Positions 24,001 to 35,952 of a stretch of 64,000 bases of DNA are shown here, piece by piece. Numbering within the stretch: position 1 is the stretch's first letter; every line of letters begins with the position of its first letter. Source of the DNA: Aphidius gifuensis (taxonomy: Eukaryota; Arthropoda; Insecta; Hymenoptera; Braconidae); contig NC_057790.1 of assembly GCF_014905175.1 (NCBI RefSeq), positions 23,586,469 to 23,650,468 on the forward strand. Direction: 5' to 3'. Below the pieces are notes generated by a model. It was not told the DNA's origin. It did not search any database and worked only from the letters and a program-made list of their open reading frames with translations. A program made the translations under genes and the position numbers.

Positions 24001-27000
24001 GAGAAAAAAAAAATAATAATACAAATTTTAATAATATATAATTTTTTGTCTTTTATCATTTTCATCATTATTAATTTATTCATAAATTATATTTTAAAGA
24101 CACTTTCGAAAAAGTGATACTTTAATGTGAAAAAAAAAATAAATGATACAATTTTTCATTTTCTAATAAATTTAAATATAATATAAAAAAAAGACGTGTG
24201 TGTTCTAATTTTTATGTCAAATAAATTTAATATAATACAATATTTATATTTAAATTTATTTAAAAAAAAAAAAAAAGTAAATAAATGTTTTGATAAGTTG
24301 GAGAAGGCCAAGAGCAAAAACTCACTGCATTTCCTATTTAAAAAAAAATATATATAAGAAAAAGTCAAGAGTATGAGAAGCAATATGAGACAATCGTGAA
24401 AGCAAAAAAAAATTTTTCACAATTGTCTCGTAGAAAGTAAACATATAAATAGCACTATAATCAACACTATATAAATATGTGTACATTATTAGATGCGTGA
24501 ATCAACTATAATTCAATTTATAATGTTTTGCCACATGATAATATTAATATAAAACACTACATAAAAAATGAAACTGAAATAGAGAGACTTTTTAATTTAA
24601 ATATTTAAAAAATTAACAACTATTATTATTGTTGTTATTTTATAAATAATAATGTCCTAAATATTTATCACAGACAATGTCGCAGAAATAAAAGTTGAAA
24701 TTTTGTTATTTTTTTACCTTTCTTTTGTTGAAAATTTTAATAAAAAAAAAATTATATTAGCCATTGTGTATTCTCGCCCATGTCCAGTTACAAATAATCG
24801 CATGTATATTGTATATGCTTCATATGCCCACGGGTATTAAACGTTATATTTTGAAAAAACCAGTTTTATAAAATGATGCTTAACTCGACGCACACAAAAA
24901 TGAATTATTTAAATAAAAAAAAAAATTAACAAGTATTAAAACATGCCAAAATATTGTATATATTACAATATTGCATTAATATTCCATCATGAATATATTT
25001 TTTCTTTCATTTTCAAGACAAAAGAAATTCAAAACTTCTAGGATCAATTATTTTTTCATTTTTTTTTTCATTTTTTTTCAGATTTATATTTACTATTTTT
25101 ACTATTTTTTTATCTTGTCATTAATTTTTTTTTATTATAAACATAAAAAGAATTGTTTTTGATTTTGAAAAAGAAAAAAAAAAAAATGTATAAAAATAGT
25201 ATACAAGTGATAAAAATCACTAGTTAGAGACATTCCTTGTGAATTTTCTTCCAATGAAAGATGTACAAGATCATGGTAAAGACTATTCTACGAAACAAGT
25301 ACATAAAAAAAATTTTCTCAAGTTGTATAAGACGAGTTTTACAGTAAAAATAAGTTAAACTTGTGTATAAAATTTTTAAAACATCATCATTGTTTACCCT
25401 TGCAGTAAAACTAAAATACAAATGGAATATAAAAAAAATGAAACAATAATTAACTCCTTATAAGCAAAAAAAAAATATATTAAAAATAGAAAATGACGTT
25501 TATAAATATGGAAAAAAAACATATTATGCAAAATCAAAAGAATTTATTATAACATTATAAAATTTAAATATCCAATGAATGATGATATTATACATTAAAA
25601 TGGAATGTGAATTTCACACATGAAGGGAAATTATTATTTGCGCAATAATAAACCTAGTAACCTTTTGTGTATATGCCTCATCTATACACATAAATATTTG
25701 TAAAGAAATTTTAGTTTCAAACATATTATAAAAGTCAGTTTTATATACATATATATTCATTGGTAATTTTGCGATGTCTATAATAATAGGTTAAATAAAA
25801 AAAATAACATCTGTTAAGGTTACTTGTATTGAATTTTTTTTTTATTTTTTCAAACAAGTCACGCATTTATCTATATTTTGTGTATCTATTATTATATTTT
25901 TTATTTTTTTTTTTCATTTTGAATAATAGACATGCACAAATTTGCAGACAAAAATAACAAATATATTTTTGTTTTTTTTTATTTGAATAAAAATTCAAAA
26001 GATTGCGAAGAACTGAAAATAAATAATTACAAGTTAAGAAAAAAAAAAAATAAGGCATACGTTGGGGTCACCTCTGAAAGTATAATATATGAATTTAAAA
26101 AATTTACAATTATTTCCACTTCAATTATCATATGATTTATTGTTTATAAAAATATTTAAAAAATATTTAATCATATGATAAGAGTAATGAAAATAAAAAA
26201 TAAAATATCGATGATTCGACCTCATTTAAGTCGTTTGCTCTCCTATTGACACACTTAACGTCATGGCGTAACATAAAGCAGTGATTCTCAATCATAAATG
26301 ACCGCTTTCATGTTGTTTTTTAAATCCGGAATCAACAAGTGCAAAACCTAAACGATTGTAACCACTGGTTCAGTTGCAAACTAACGGTTACATGTCAATT
26401 CTCTTATTTTTTAAATTAATTTAAATAATTGTTAACTTGTAATTAAATTTATAACTTAATTTTTTACCTAGGTTCAATTAATGAAAGCTTTTTTTAATTG
26501 ATATTTGTCGTATGTAAAAATACAATTAATTTAAAAAATAAAAAATGAAACCTAAAACTGTCAATAACAGAAAAAAACTTGAATTAATAAAAAAATTAAG
26601 TTTTAAAAATTAGCTCAACACTCAAAAAAATAATTTTATTATTTATATATAAAAAATATATATTGTTACTTGTGGTTTATAGTTAATCGAGCATTCAGTG
26701 ACCCCGTTGATGGGCCTTACTCAGAGACCGTTCGGTTGTCTGGCAACCTCTCACAAAAAAATATGAAAAAACACAGGGAAAAATAACCGTCAACCGGTTC
26801 GAATTCTCGCAAAACAACGTTCACATATATAAAAAAAAAAAAATTATAGTTGAGTCATGTGTGTGGGTTTTACGAAGTTGTAAATAAATGTTAAATCGTT
26901 TTAAATGTCTATGAAAGAGTTTAATATATCGAGATCTACGGGATATTGACTTTTGACCGTTATAACAGACAGACCAGTATGTCCAACTCAATTTTCCATG

Positions 27001-28217
27001 AAATACATATGTCAACACTGAAATTATATACTTATTATAAAACCTATGATTTATTTAATTGAAAATATAAAAAAAAAAAAAACGCTATTCTAAATTCAAT
27101 AAATAACTAGGCTAATATTTATATTTTAAAAAAAAAATTTTTTTTCTTTTTTTATCTTCTCTTGTATTTATTAATTTATATATAGACTATTATTATCTTT
27201 TAAATATTTACAAGTATATTGTAATGTAATAGATATTTATAATATTTAAAAAAAAAAATGTATAAATTTTAATGCTCATCTTGTTTGCGCGTGAGCAACG
27301 CTTTCCCATCTGCACAAAGCTGAAACGTATTTAATTGCTCTGGCCAACTTTTCATCTACTTGTATATAAATTTTTAAAATAAAAATTAAATAAAAAAATT
27401 TATATTGAATATATTTAAAAATAAGTTTATAAAATTTTATTGATAATCTAGTGTATCAAAGGGTTGCATGCGTGAATACCGATGAAAGTTGGATGAAAAC
27501 TTTATGCTAAAATTTTTAAATATATTTTTAAAATTATCATTTTTATATACTTTAATTATCCTACTAAATGTACAATATATTATTTTTATTTCATTTTTCA
27601 TATACAGAAAGTTTTTTATGATATATATTTACTTGATAATATTATTTTAAATCGTGCAAGTAATTTTTAATTTTTATTATAAATATGGTTTTATAGAGTG
27701 ACCCCAACTTCCAAGTTAACCGGAGCATTAAACGGTCACTATTATTTTACTACTGTTCACAATATAGAGAGTAGTCTTTTCTTAAAATAAAAAAAATTCA
27801 TGTAATCAAGTTTAGCATAAATTTACTTTCATGTAAATTGGTTCACACGCATATATAATCAAGAAAACTAAATCATTTTTTGCCAAAGTTAATTATTAAA
27901 TTATAAATTAACTTGATTATTATATATTGATACTTGATAATTATTAGATTAATAATTTATTTATGATTGATTGATAAATAAATAATAAAATTTTGTTTAT
28001 TAAAAAAAAATATATATATGAGAACTTGAAATATTATTTCCGTTAGTGAGGTCGAGGTACCAGAGAAATTCCACTTGGCATGGGAACAAGTCTGTCCGTT
28101 ACGTTGGTCTGACTTTTGTTTTGAAATTATATTTTATTATTTTCAAAGGATTTATTATTTGTGCGGTTTTTATTTTTATTATCATTTGTTTCTTTTATTT
28201 ATTTTTTTTGTTTAAAG

Positions 28218-28389
28218 TCATATAATGATAATGACACCTTGAGACTTGTCGTGAACTCAACAGTGTTACGTAAAAGAGGAACAAAATTAAATATGTATGT
28301 GTCTCTGGTGTGTGGTGTTCTGGTTAACTATTTATTAATTATTATGCATTTGAAATTTGCCTTGGGTGTTGTGCAATTTAATGGAGAAG
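28218..28389 (+). other. Candidate coding exon, 57 codons
   Basis: A T-rich acceptor ending TTTAAAG and a GTGATA donor flank a frame open in phase 0 (SYNDNDTLRLVVNSTVLRKR..., then a hydrophobic stretch YVSLVCGVLVNYLLIIM), ending in phase 1. No neighbouring exon was found. Confidence 0.22.
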
Positions 28390-30546
28390 GTGATAATTTT
28401 TTTTTATTATTTTTTTTTTTTTTGTTATGAAATTTATATTTGCATTTGTATAAAAGTTTGATGTTATTTTAGAATAATGAGATTAGTTATGCATTTATTC
28501 AGTTGAAATTATTATAAACCAAATAAACAATACAAAAAATAAATTTAAAAAAAAATTAATATAAAATTTTTCGTTTATTTTGACCTAAATTAAAGGTAGA
28601 AATTTTTTTTTTTTTTTTCTCGAATTTCATAATCAGATTTGAAGCAAGATTTTTTGCATCTTACAAATCATATTACTAATATCAAATCCGTCAATCTATA
28701 TTTACCTGTATTACGAAAGTTATTTATCATATAGGAAAAATAAAAAAAAAGTAAAAAACTTTTGCCTATAAGTCGTCGTCACCGTCGCGCTCATGACGCA
28801 TTATGAAATTTTTGTTTCACATTATTCGACACGGTGTTGACGAACTCTTTATAAAATATACACACCTATAATTATACATCTTCACACATACACATACGCA
28901 ATTTTATAAACACCATCTATAAAAAATATGATACACAAGTTTCGCAAGTTTATAAACTTAACCAGAGGATTTTAAAAATAAAATTTTAAAAGTTTTAAAA
29001 ATATTGTCATTTAAAATTCTGTTACTGGATATATATATATGTATTTATTATAACTACTATCGAGTTTCATTTTAAAAAATATTTTAGCATATTTAAAAAC
29101 GATATTAAATTATCAGATAAAAATATATATGATACATGTTTATCAACTAACAAGTTTTGATTACGGCATGTTTATTTAAAAACAAAAAAAAAAAATATTT
29201 TTAAATTTGAAAAAAAAAAAACCAGTAAGTAATAATAATAAGATAAAAAAAAAATAATTTAAAAGTGCTTACAGTTGATCTGCTTTTGAGTATGCCAATC
29301 GTTTAAAATTATTAAATATTTTTTTTTTCTTGACAAGAAGGTGCTAATTAACTTTAAAATTTGCATGAAATTTAATCAAAAAAAAAAATATAAATACATT
29401 TTTATAGTTTCTTATTAATATTTAAAATAAAAATTATAAATAATTACACAATGTTTATGATTTTCACCTAGTAATTATTATTGTTTTTTATTTATTAAAT
29501 AAACATAATAATTATTGCAATTAATTTATGTTAAAAAAATAAAAAAAGATGGTGTTGGTGATATCGTTGATCGATTTCACGGGTATTTGGAAATTATTTC
29601 ATCCACGATTTAATCAATAGCACTCCCATTTATAAAAATAATATTTTCTATCTCTGTTTTTATTTATGTTTAATCTGACTTTTAATTTGCAATATGTAAC
29701 GCTTCTTTAAATTGCACCAGTGCACTGAAAACTTTCGCCTTATTTTTTAAAAAACAGTTTTGATTCACAAGCGTGTCCGTTTCGTTGGTTTATCGAGTGT
29801 CAAATCGACACCCAATTAAATTGAAACTTGATCTTTGCATATTACTTCTCAAGCGTTTTATCAACAATGTACTAAAATAATTTTCATTTCTTTCAGTAAT
29901 CAGTATGAATATGTTTGACTATAAATTACAATTAAAATCCAATAGAAAAAAATCAAAAACTTTCTTTTTCAATTGTTGAAAAAAAGTATATTTTATATTA
30001 ATTTAACTATTATAAAATAATAATTCAAATTGATAATGCATTCAAGTCGACTTTCATGACTCGATGAAAGCAGTCTGCTTAGATTCACTCGGTATATGTA
30101 TCAAGAGCTTCACCCAAGGCAATTTGTCCAATTTTTTTTTAAAAGAAAAGTATTTTTTTTTTTCTAAATGAAAGCAGAATATTCAAAAAAAAAAAAAAAA
30201 AACAGAAGATAAAAAATAAAAAATTTTAAACAAGATGAAGAGAAATATATATAAACTTCCAGAAAAGAAAGGCTTCCTGTTTGATGGGCAATCTGAAATT
30301 GAGGTTATCTTAAAACCAATTGTTTTAAAATCTTTGATTGTCTCTGTTCATTCAACCTGATATGATGATTACGAAATTACAAAATTCATTGCACAAAATT
30401 CATTGATACTGTCAAAAATTTCAAGGATTTCGTTTCATTTTTCATATCAAAATTTCAATTAAATTCAATTTGATAAATAAAATATTGAACAAGTGTTTAC
30501 TGACCTATTCAATATATGAAAATATATATATCAGTAAATATGATTA

Positions 30547-30690
30547 TTAATTTAAACACCAAATACTGGTATGAAAGTCATGGCAAGTTACAGTATAAAA
30601 TACAAAGTCACAAGTAGGACACGCTTGGCCCTGCACATTCACTGGTTTCCTTTCAAAAGTCCCATAAATCTTATTTCTTATACTCGACAT
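30547..30690 (-). CDS. Small open reading frame, 47 aa, Cys-containing
   Basis: ATG at 30690, TAA at 30547, in a patch clearly less AT-rich than its flanks. The peptide carries QACPTCDFVFYTVTCHDFH, a CxxC pair plus two later cysteines. No splice sites, signal peptide or known family; a chance frame is possible. Confidence 0.2.
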   Translation of the reverse strand: MSSIRNKIYGTFERKPVNVQGQACPTCDFVFYTVTCHDFHTSIWCLN

Positions 30691-32363
30691 TTTTATTTCA
30701 TTATTTTTTTTTTTTTTACCTCTTTTTATTTTTGAAATCAATCTTTGAAACTAAGCTTATAACAAGCATGTATATTGTCTCTTTAGATATATATATATAA
30801 TTAAAAATAAAAGTAAAGAAATATAAAAATAAAAAAAAAAAATGATAAAGTGAAAGGAAATTGATATGAAATTATCATTTTTAAATATTATATTAAAGAT
30901 TGTGTTAATCTATTGATGTTTTGAGTTCGCCCACTTGTAACTACCTTTATTTTATTTTTTTAAATTTTTCGTGTCAGTGCTTTGTCGATAACCGTTCACT
31001 TGGAATAACCGTTATAAACCGTCGTTGAATTTCTGCGTATCGAGATCGATGCGACGCTGACCTTACTGTCTTGTATCTATTTTTTTTTTCATAGTAAAAA
31101 TATATTTTACTATTTACTATTTATATCTAATCAAATTTGTCGAGTAGATATAAAAAAACAAGGAAATCAACAACAATATCTGTATGAAAATATTATAAAT
31201 TCTTTGGAAAAATAATTATTTATTTAACATATTGTTATGGTAAATTATTTAGCGTATATAATTTATTTAAATAAAATTTAAAAATATTTATTATACAGAA
31301 AATTAATTGATTAATTGTTAAATAATTTATTAAAAAATATTCAACATAGATAATAAAATTGTAATAGGTACAGTAACATAAGCCACCACCATCTTAGTCA
31401 GTATACATCTTGAGAAACGGGTTTTTTCTTGGAGGTAATGCAAAACCTAGAGAAGTTTATTTTTACATTAACATTTAGATATACTTATGTATGGTATACT
31501 CATGTAATGTGCATGTAACTTGACTTTAGCTACTGATTTATATTTTAATATTAAATAATTATTTTTCTCAGTGTTCATACGAGTATAATTTAATCTATAA
31601 TATGAAAATTAAACATTTAAATATACAAAAATAATAAAGCACAAAATTGTTTTGGTAAAAAATATTCTGACTCAATTTTAAAATGACTCATCACAACGGT
31701 CATCGTCCTGAGCGAAAAATATAATAAAATAATAACCACCCAAACATGATCCATAAAATAAAAAAAATCTTTAAAAGAAATAAAAAAAAAATTTTAGATT
31801 TCATTTTAAAAAAGCTTTTAAATTTTTTTAAAAAAAAATTTATTGATATGTTTTAATTGAATGACAATGTTATTTAACAAATTTTCTATAAACCTGTTTA
31901 ATTGAACAATTTTCTTAATTAGATAAAATCAATGAGGGGCATTTTATATTTTATATTTGATTAGACATCAACCTTGATAGTTTAGGTATTCGTTTAAATG
32001 ACACAAGGAATGCAATGTACACGATCAGTTATCTGACATTTATCTTGTATGGAATTTATTAGATAAACAATTCTATCGACTTGTCATTGAATTAATTAGT
32101 CATTTGATATTTTTCATATAAAAAATATATATTTATATGTATATTAAATAGTGAAATTTTGTATTTAATATTATAATTGAGCCAATACGTATGATAATGA
32201 TTCAATGAGAAAGCTGGATGTGCATAAAAGATGCATCTATGTCTATAATTTGTCACTATAAATTTATACAAATATGTATATTTTATGAATCATTTATTAT
32301 AAATAGGACAGTATCGCTTTATTTTAATTTAAAGATTTTTTTATTTCTTATTTTCTTTGTTTA

Positions 32364-32880
32364 GGTGTTGTTTAAATTTGGGAACCATAAAATCGCGAAA
32401 TTTATACTCCGAAATATATTTTTTCAAATAGAAAAATTGAAAATAAAATAAAAATAATTGAAATTAATTTTTATCAAGTTTAGGATAATTATATTTGAGT
32501 GTTATTCAAATGTTGGAAGCATAATATCATGAAGAAAGTACGTGGAAATTTGTTGTTCAACAAATATGACCTGCAATATGACTCGGGACTTTTGGCTGCA
32601 AGTCATGGAAAATTATAAAATTGAAAAAAAAAAATACAAATAATTGAAATTAATTTCTAAAACTTTTAGGACACTTGTGTTTTGTTGTTATTTGAATAAT
32701 AGAAGAATACTATAAAATAAGTACTTGGAAATTTGTTTTTAATTTTTCAACAAATATGACCTGCAGCGGAAAGTTCTGAGTATCATCTTCAGGTCATGGC
32801 AAATTATAAAATTAAAAATAAAAATATACAAGTAATTGAAAATAATTTCTGAAACTTTTAGGACACAACAACTAACATTG
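32364..32880. repeat. Degenerate tandem array, unit about 190 bp
   Basis: Unit starts (AGGA) fall at about 32482, 32668 and 32860, with a partial, internally deleted unit before 32482 and a truncated one after 32860. Shared blocks: TTCAACAAATATGACCTGCA, AATTATAAAATT, TAATTGAAAxTAATTT and ACTTTTAGGACAC. Copies differ by many substitutions and small indels, so the array is old satellite-like DNA. Confidence 0.75.
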
Positions 32881-33230
32881 TTAGCAATTTACAAATTCTT
32901 TATGATGAGTTTTCAATTTTTTTTTTTTTTTTTCGAAAAGGCCTAATGGCAAAGCTTTGTTTTTATTTTTTAAATACTTTTTTTGGGATCAATTTAATGT
33001 TGATCTTACGTGCAAGACATTAATTATATTTTTTATACAAAAATAGTATTTTTAAACTTGGCGTGCTTTTCAACGATAAAATTATAAATTGATACGTGAT
33101 ATTTAAAGTTTGCTAGAAAAAAAAAAAAATACAAGATGCAGAAGAATTTTTCTATAGAGAAAATGTTGAAGACAATATTATTCAAGTATTAAAAAAAATG
33201 ATAAATCTCATAATCGATGACTTGCACTTA

Positions 33231-35952
33231 TTATATATATTTTATATATTTTTTTATTTTCAAAGATCGAGTCAGTGACTTGACTGTAGCACCGATCTCT
33301 TGAACCATCTGTTCTTCAACGAGCTGTAAAACATGTTGATGGTTTCCGGTCAACATTAGATCTGTAGAAATATCTTTTGTTTTATTTATATATTTATTTT
33401 TTCTAATCCATTTTTTTTCTTTATGTACACTATTACCTTTTTTTTCATACCATTTGAAATATATTATATACTCTGTTAAATTTTACCGACTGAATTTTTT
33501 TTTTCCTTTTTATCCAGCCGCAAGGTACATTACACAATATTTCGATTAAATGTCCCCAACTATATATTATTTAATAAATGGATAAAGATTACGTTAAGAA
33601 AATAAAAATATCTTATGCAACTCAATCATGGTTATTTTTTACAAATTCCATTTATCTTGGATGACAGAATTTAATTTTTTTTCTTTTTCTTTTTCGACTT
33701 ATTCGAGGGACTATTCACGTCAGTTTGTCATTTATATTCTCATAGCTCCTTCAGAAATCATGATTGCCCATAAAATTTAATAGAATTACGTAAAATGAGT
33801 GGGAAATTTTGAAATATATTGTTTAAATTTAAATATTTTTAATATATTTATAATTATTTTTTCTATTTTTTCAGAAAGTATACTGACAAAAATGATGCTA
33901 ATGTCAGTAAATGTTTTACTTGATAAAAGTAAATTATTAATTAAAAAAAATACTATATATTTGTCTTTTGGAGTAAGTGGTAATGACCATGACGAGCATC
34001 GCTGTCGGGCCGGCTAGCCTCGGCACGCCTCCTCCGATGCTAACGACAAAGAGATATCATCTTCAGCAAGACATGACCCCAAACTCCTCGTCACCAACGC
34101 CAACCAAGGTAATTAATTATAATCAAAATTCAATCACGTATGATATAATATATATTTTGTATTAAATATTCTACAAGAGATGACTGAAAAAAAAAGGCTA
34201 CCATCTAACGAAATTTGAAAAATAAAAATGATTCAAATTAATACTCGAGAGACAAGACAATTTCTAACGATAGAAATATTTTCTTTCGTCACTCGAGACG
34301 AGACAAAGAAAAAAATTTTCAATGACAAGACAAGAGACTCAATCCTTCCATCTTCAATATTTCCTACATCCCTTTTTATCTCTGAACAATCAACAATCGA
34401 ACAAGTCAATTACTTTTTCATATAGACATATACTTGAAAATAAAAATGAAAAAAGAAATATTTACTTAAAATTTAAAAAAATAAATGATCAAGTGTCATT
34501 GAAATGGGAATATATATAAAATCATCTGATAATTGAATTAATAGTACTTATTATGGACATGTGAAAGTGACCTTGATGCAATAATTTTTTGATTATATTA
34601 TTCAATTATTATTGTGTATTTTTATTAAATGTGAAAGCTCATTATTTTATCGATAATCTCGAGTTATTAATTCATCCACCGGGAATTAAATTTTATATAT
34701 TACATAACAATTATATATATTGCCGGCATTATATTATCCTGCATAAATATTTTATATCTTTGTAGAATTATTTTTCATTCATGTTATTATAAACATTAAT
34801 GAGTTGTTTTTGTTTCTAATAATATATTTTTAAATTAATTTTTTAATTTTAATTATAACATGACTGTGTTACGTTATCATTTCGTCTTTCGAAAATGAAA
34901 GTAAATTTATATTATATATATATTCTTTAATTGTACTTTAAAAAAATTAACATGAGAAATAAAATTATACTTTTTTTTTGAAAATAAGAATATAAAGTAG
35001 ATATAATAAAAGTTTATTTGCTTTTTTTTTTATAGATGTGTTTATTAGTTGTATTGTTTATTATAACAACTAAAAAAAAAAAATTATGGAAAACTGGTTT
35101 TACCTGAATTTATGAAGGACATTGTGTGAATCGTCGTGAAAGAATAAGTAAAAGTTTTTTTTTATATTTAAAAATTATACATTTTTTATTTTCTTGATGG
35201 AAATTTTTTTTATCAAATTTAATGTTTTTTTTTTTTTTTATATTCAAGCTCAAAGTAAATTACGTCATTCAGATCGCGACCTCAACATTTCTACATTTAA
35301 TTAAGAAATTATAAATTAAATTATTTTTATTGCCCGTGGGAATAAAAATTGAAGGATTATAACGAAAAAAAAAAAATAAAATATATATTCAATTAGACAA
35401 ATGAAATAAAATTTATGATTTTGAAAAAAATATAATTGGCTTGATGAAATGAGCCAACAAAAATTGTGACTTGAAAAAAAAAATAGATTGCAATAAAGTT
35501 GAATATTATTTAGTAGCTTCCTCAAAGTGTAATTATGTTTATGATATGGTAGCAATGCAGTTATCATTTTCCACATATATTTACAATGCACAACACATCA
35601 AATATTCTCACACATGCATAACTCGAAAAACCAGCAATAAATAAGCCACTAGAAATAAAATATGACTAATAAAAATAAAAATAAAAATAAAATATATACT
35701 TATTCTCATGTCGTATATGAAAAATGGATAAATAAATAAATAAAACATATAAAAAGAAGATAAACAAAAGAAAAAAAATTGAATCGAATGAATGCCTCGG
35801 TTGAGTTTATCTAATTTCATAGAAGGTGTAACTTGACTTAAATATACCTATATTTTTTATTCATTATTATTTTGTTCTTTATACCCTGTGAAGTTACGTT
35901 TTGCTTGGACGATGTTGTGCAACAAGCATGCACACAAATGCTCATCTAGCAT
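33231..35952 (-). CDS. Possible two-exon antisense gene, 61 aa
   Basis: Exon 1, 35952-35898: ATG, 18 codons and one base (MLDEHLCACLLHNIVQAK), ending at a GTAACT donor. Exon 2, 33361-33231: acceptor GATATTTCTACAG, two bases then 42 codons and TAA (LTGNHQHVLQLVEEQMVQE, then IGATVKSLTRSL). Phases agree and the joined product reads as a continuous helical small protein. Its intron would contain the first recognised RhoGEF exon on the other strand, so the two transcripts would overlap antisense. Exon 2 is the better supported half; pairing with this exon 1 is inferred from phase. Function unknown. Confidence 0.35.
33875..34108 (+). other. First recognised RhoGEF exon (5' UTR plus 42 codons)
   Basis: A good acceptor (pyrimidine run ending in CAG at 33874) precedes this exon and a GTAATT donor follows at 34109. 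The open part from ATG 33983 encodes a Pro/Ser/Thr-rich start (MTMTSIAVGPASLGTPPPML) and ends in phase 0, matching the phase-0 acceptor at 39347. The exon is clearly richer in G and C than its surroundings. The leader must begin in a more 5' exon; the donor at 21404 is one candidate. Confidence 0.75.

Larger units (their letters stand above)
21405..33230. other. Long AT-rich region without a firm gene
   Basis: Scattered GC-richer patches (22395-22445, 26220-26400, 26690-26820, 27280-27340, 28040-28110, 28770-28850, 29760-29830, 30560-30690, 30950-31070) stand out, some perhaps regulatory. A possible plus-strand exon is at 28218-28389 and a 47-codon frame at 30690-30547. Tandem repeats lie at 32364-32880. 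No complete gene model can be supported. Confidence 0.5.

Noticed and set aside
25224..25421. Minus-strand frame with a TYFY...RLIQ stretch recalling gustatory receptors
   Set aside because: Spacing of the TY and Q residues does not fit the TYhhhhhQF signature, and there are no flanking receptor exons.
26728..26820. GGTTCGAATTC resembling a tRNA B box
   Set aside because: The flanking bases do not form a T stem, and no A box, anticodon arm or acceptor stem can be folded around it.
35316..35820. Minus-strand frames of 91 and 70 codons
   Set aside because: Hydrophobic translations of A-rich DNA read on the opposite strand, without splice sites or balanced composition.
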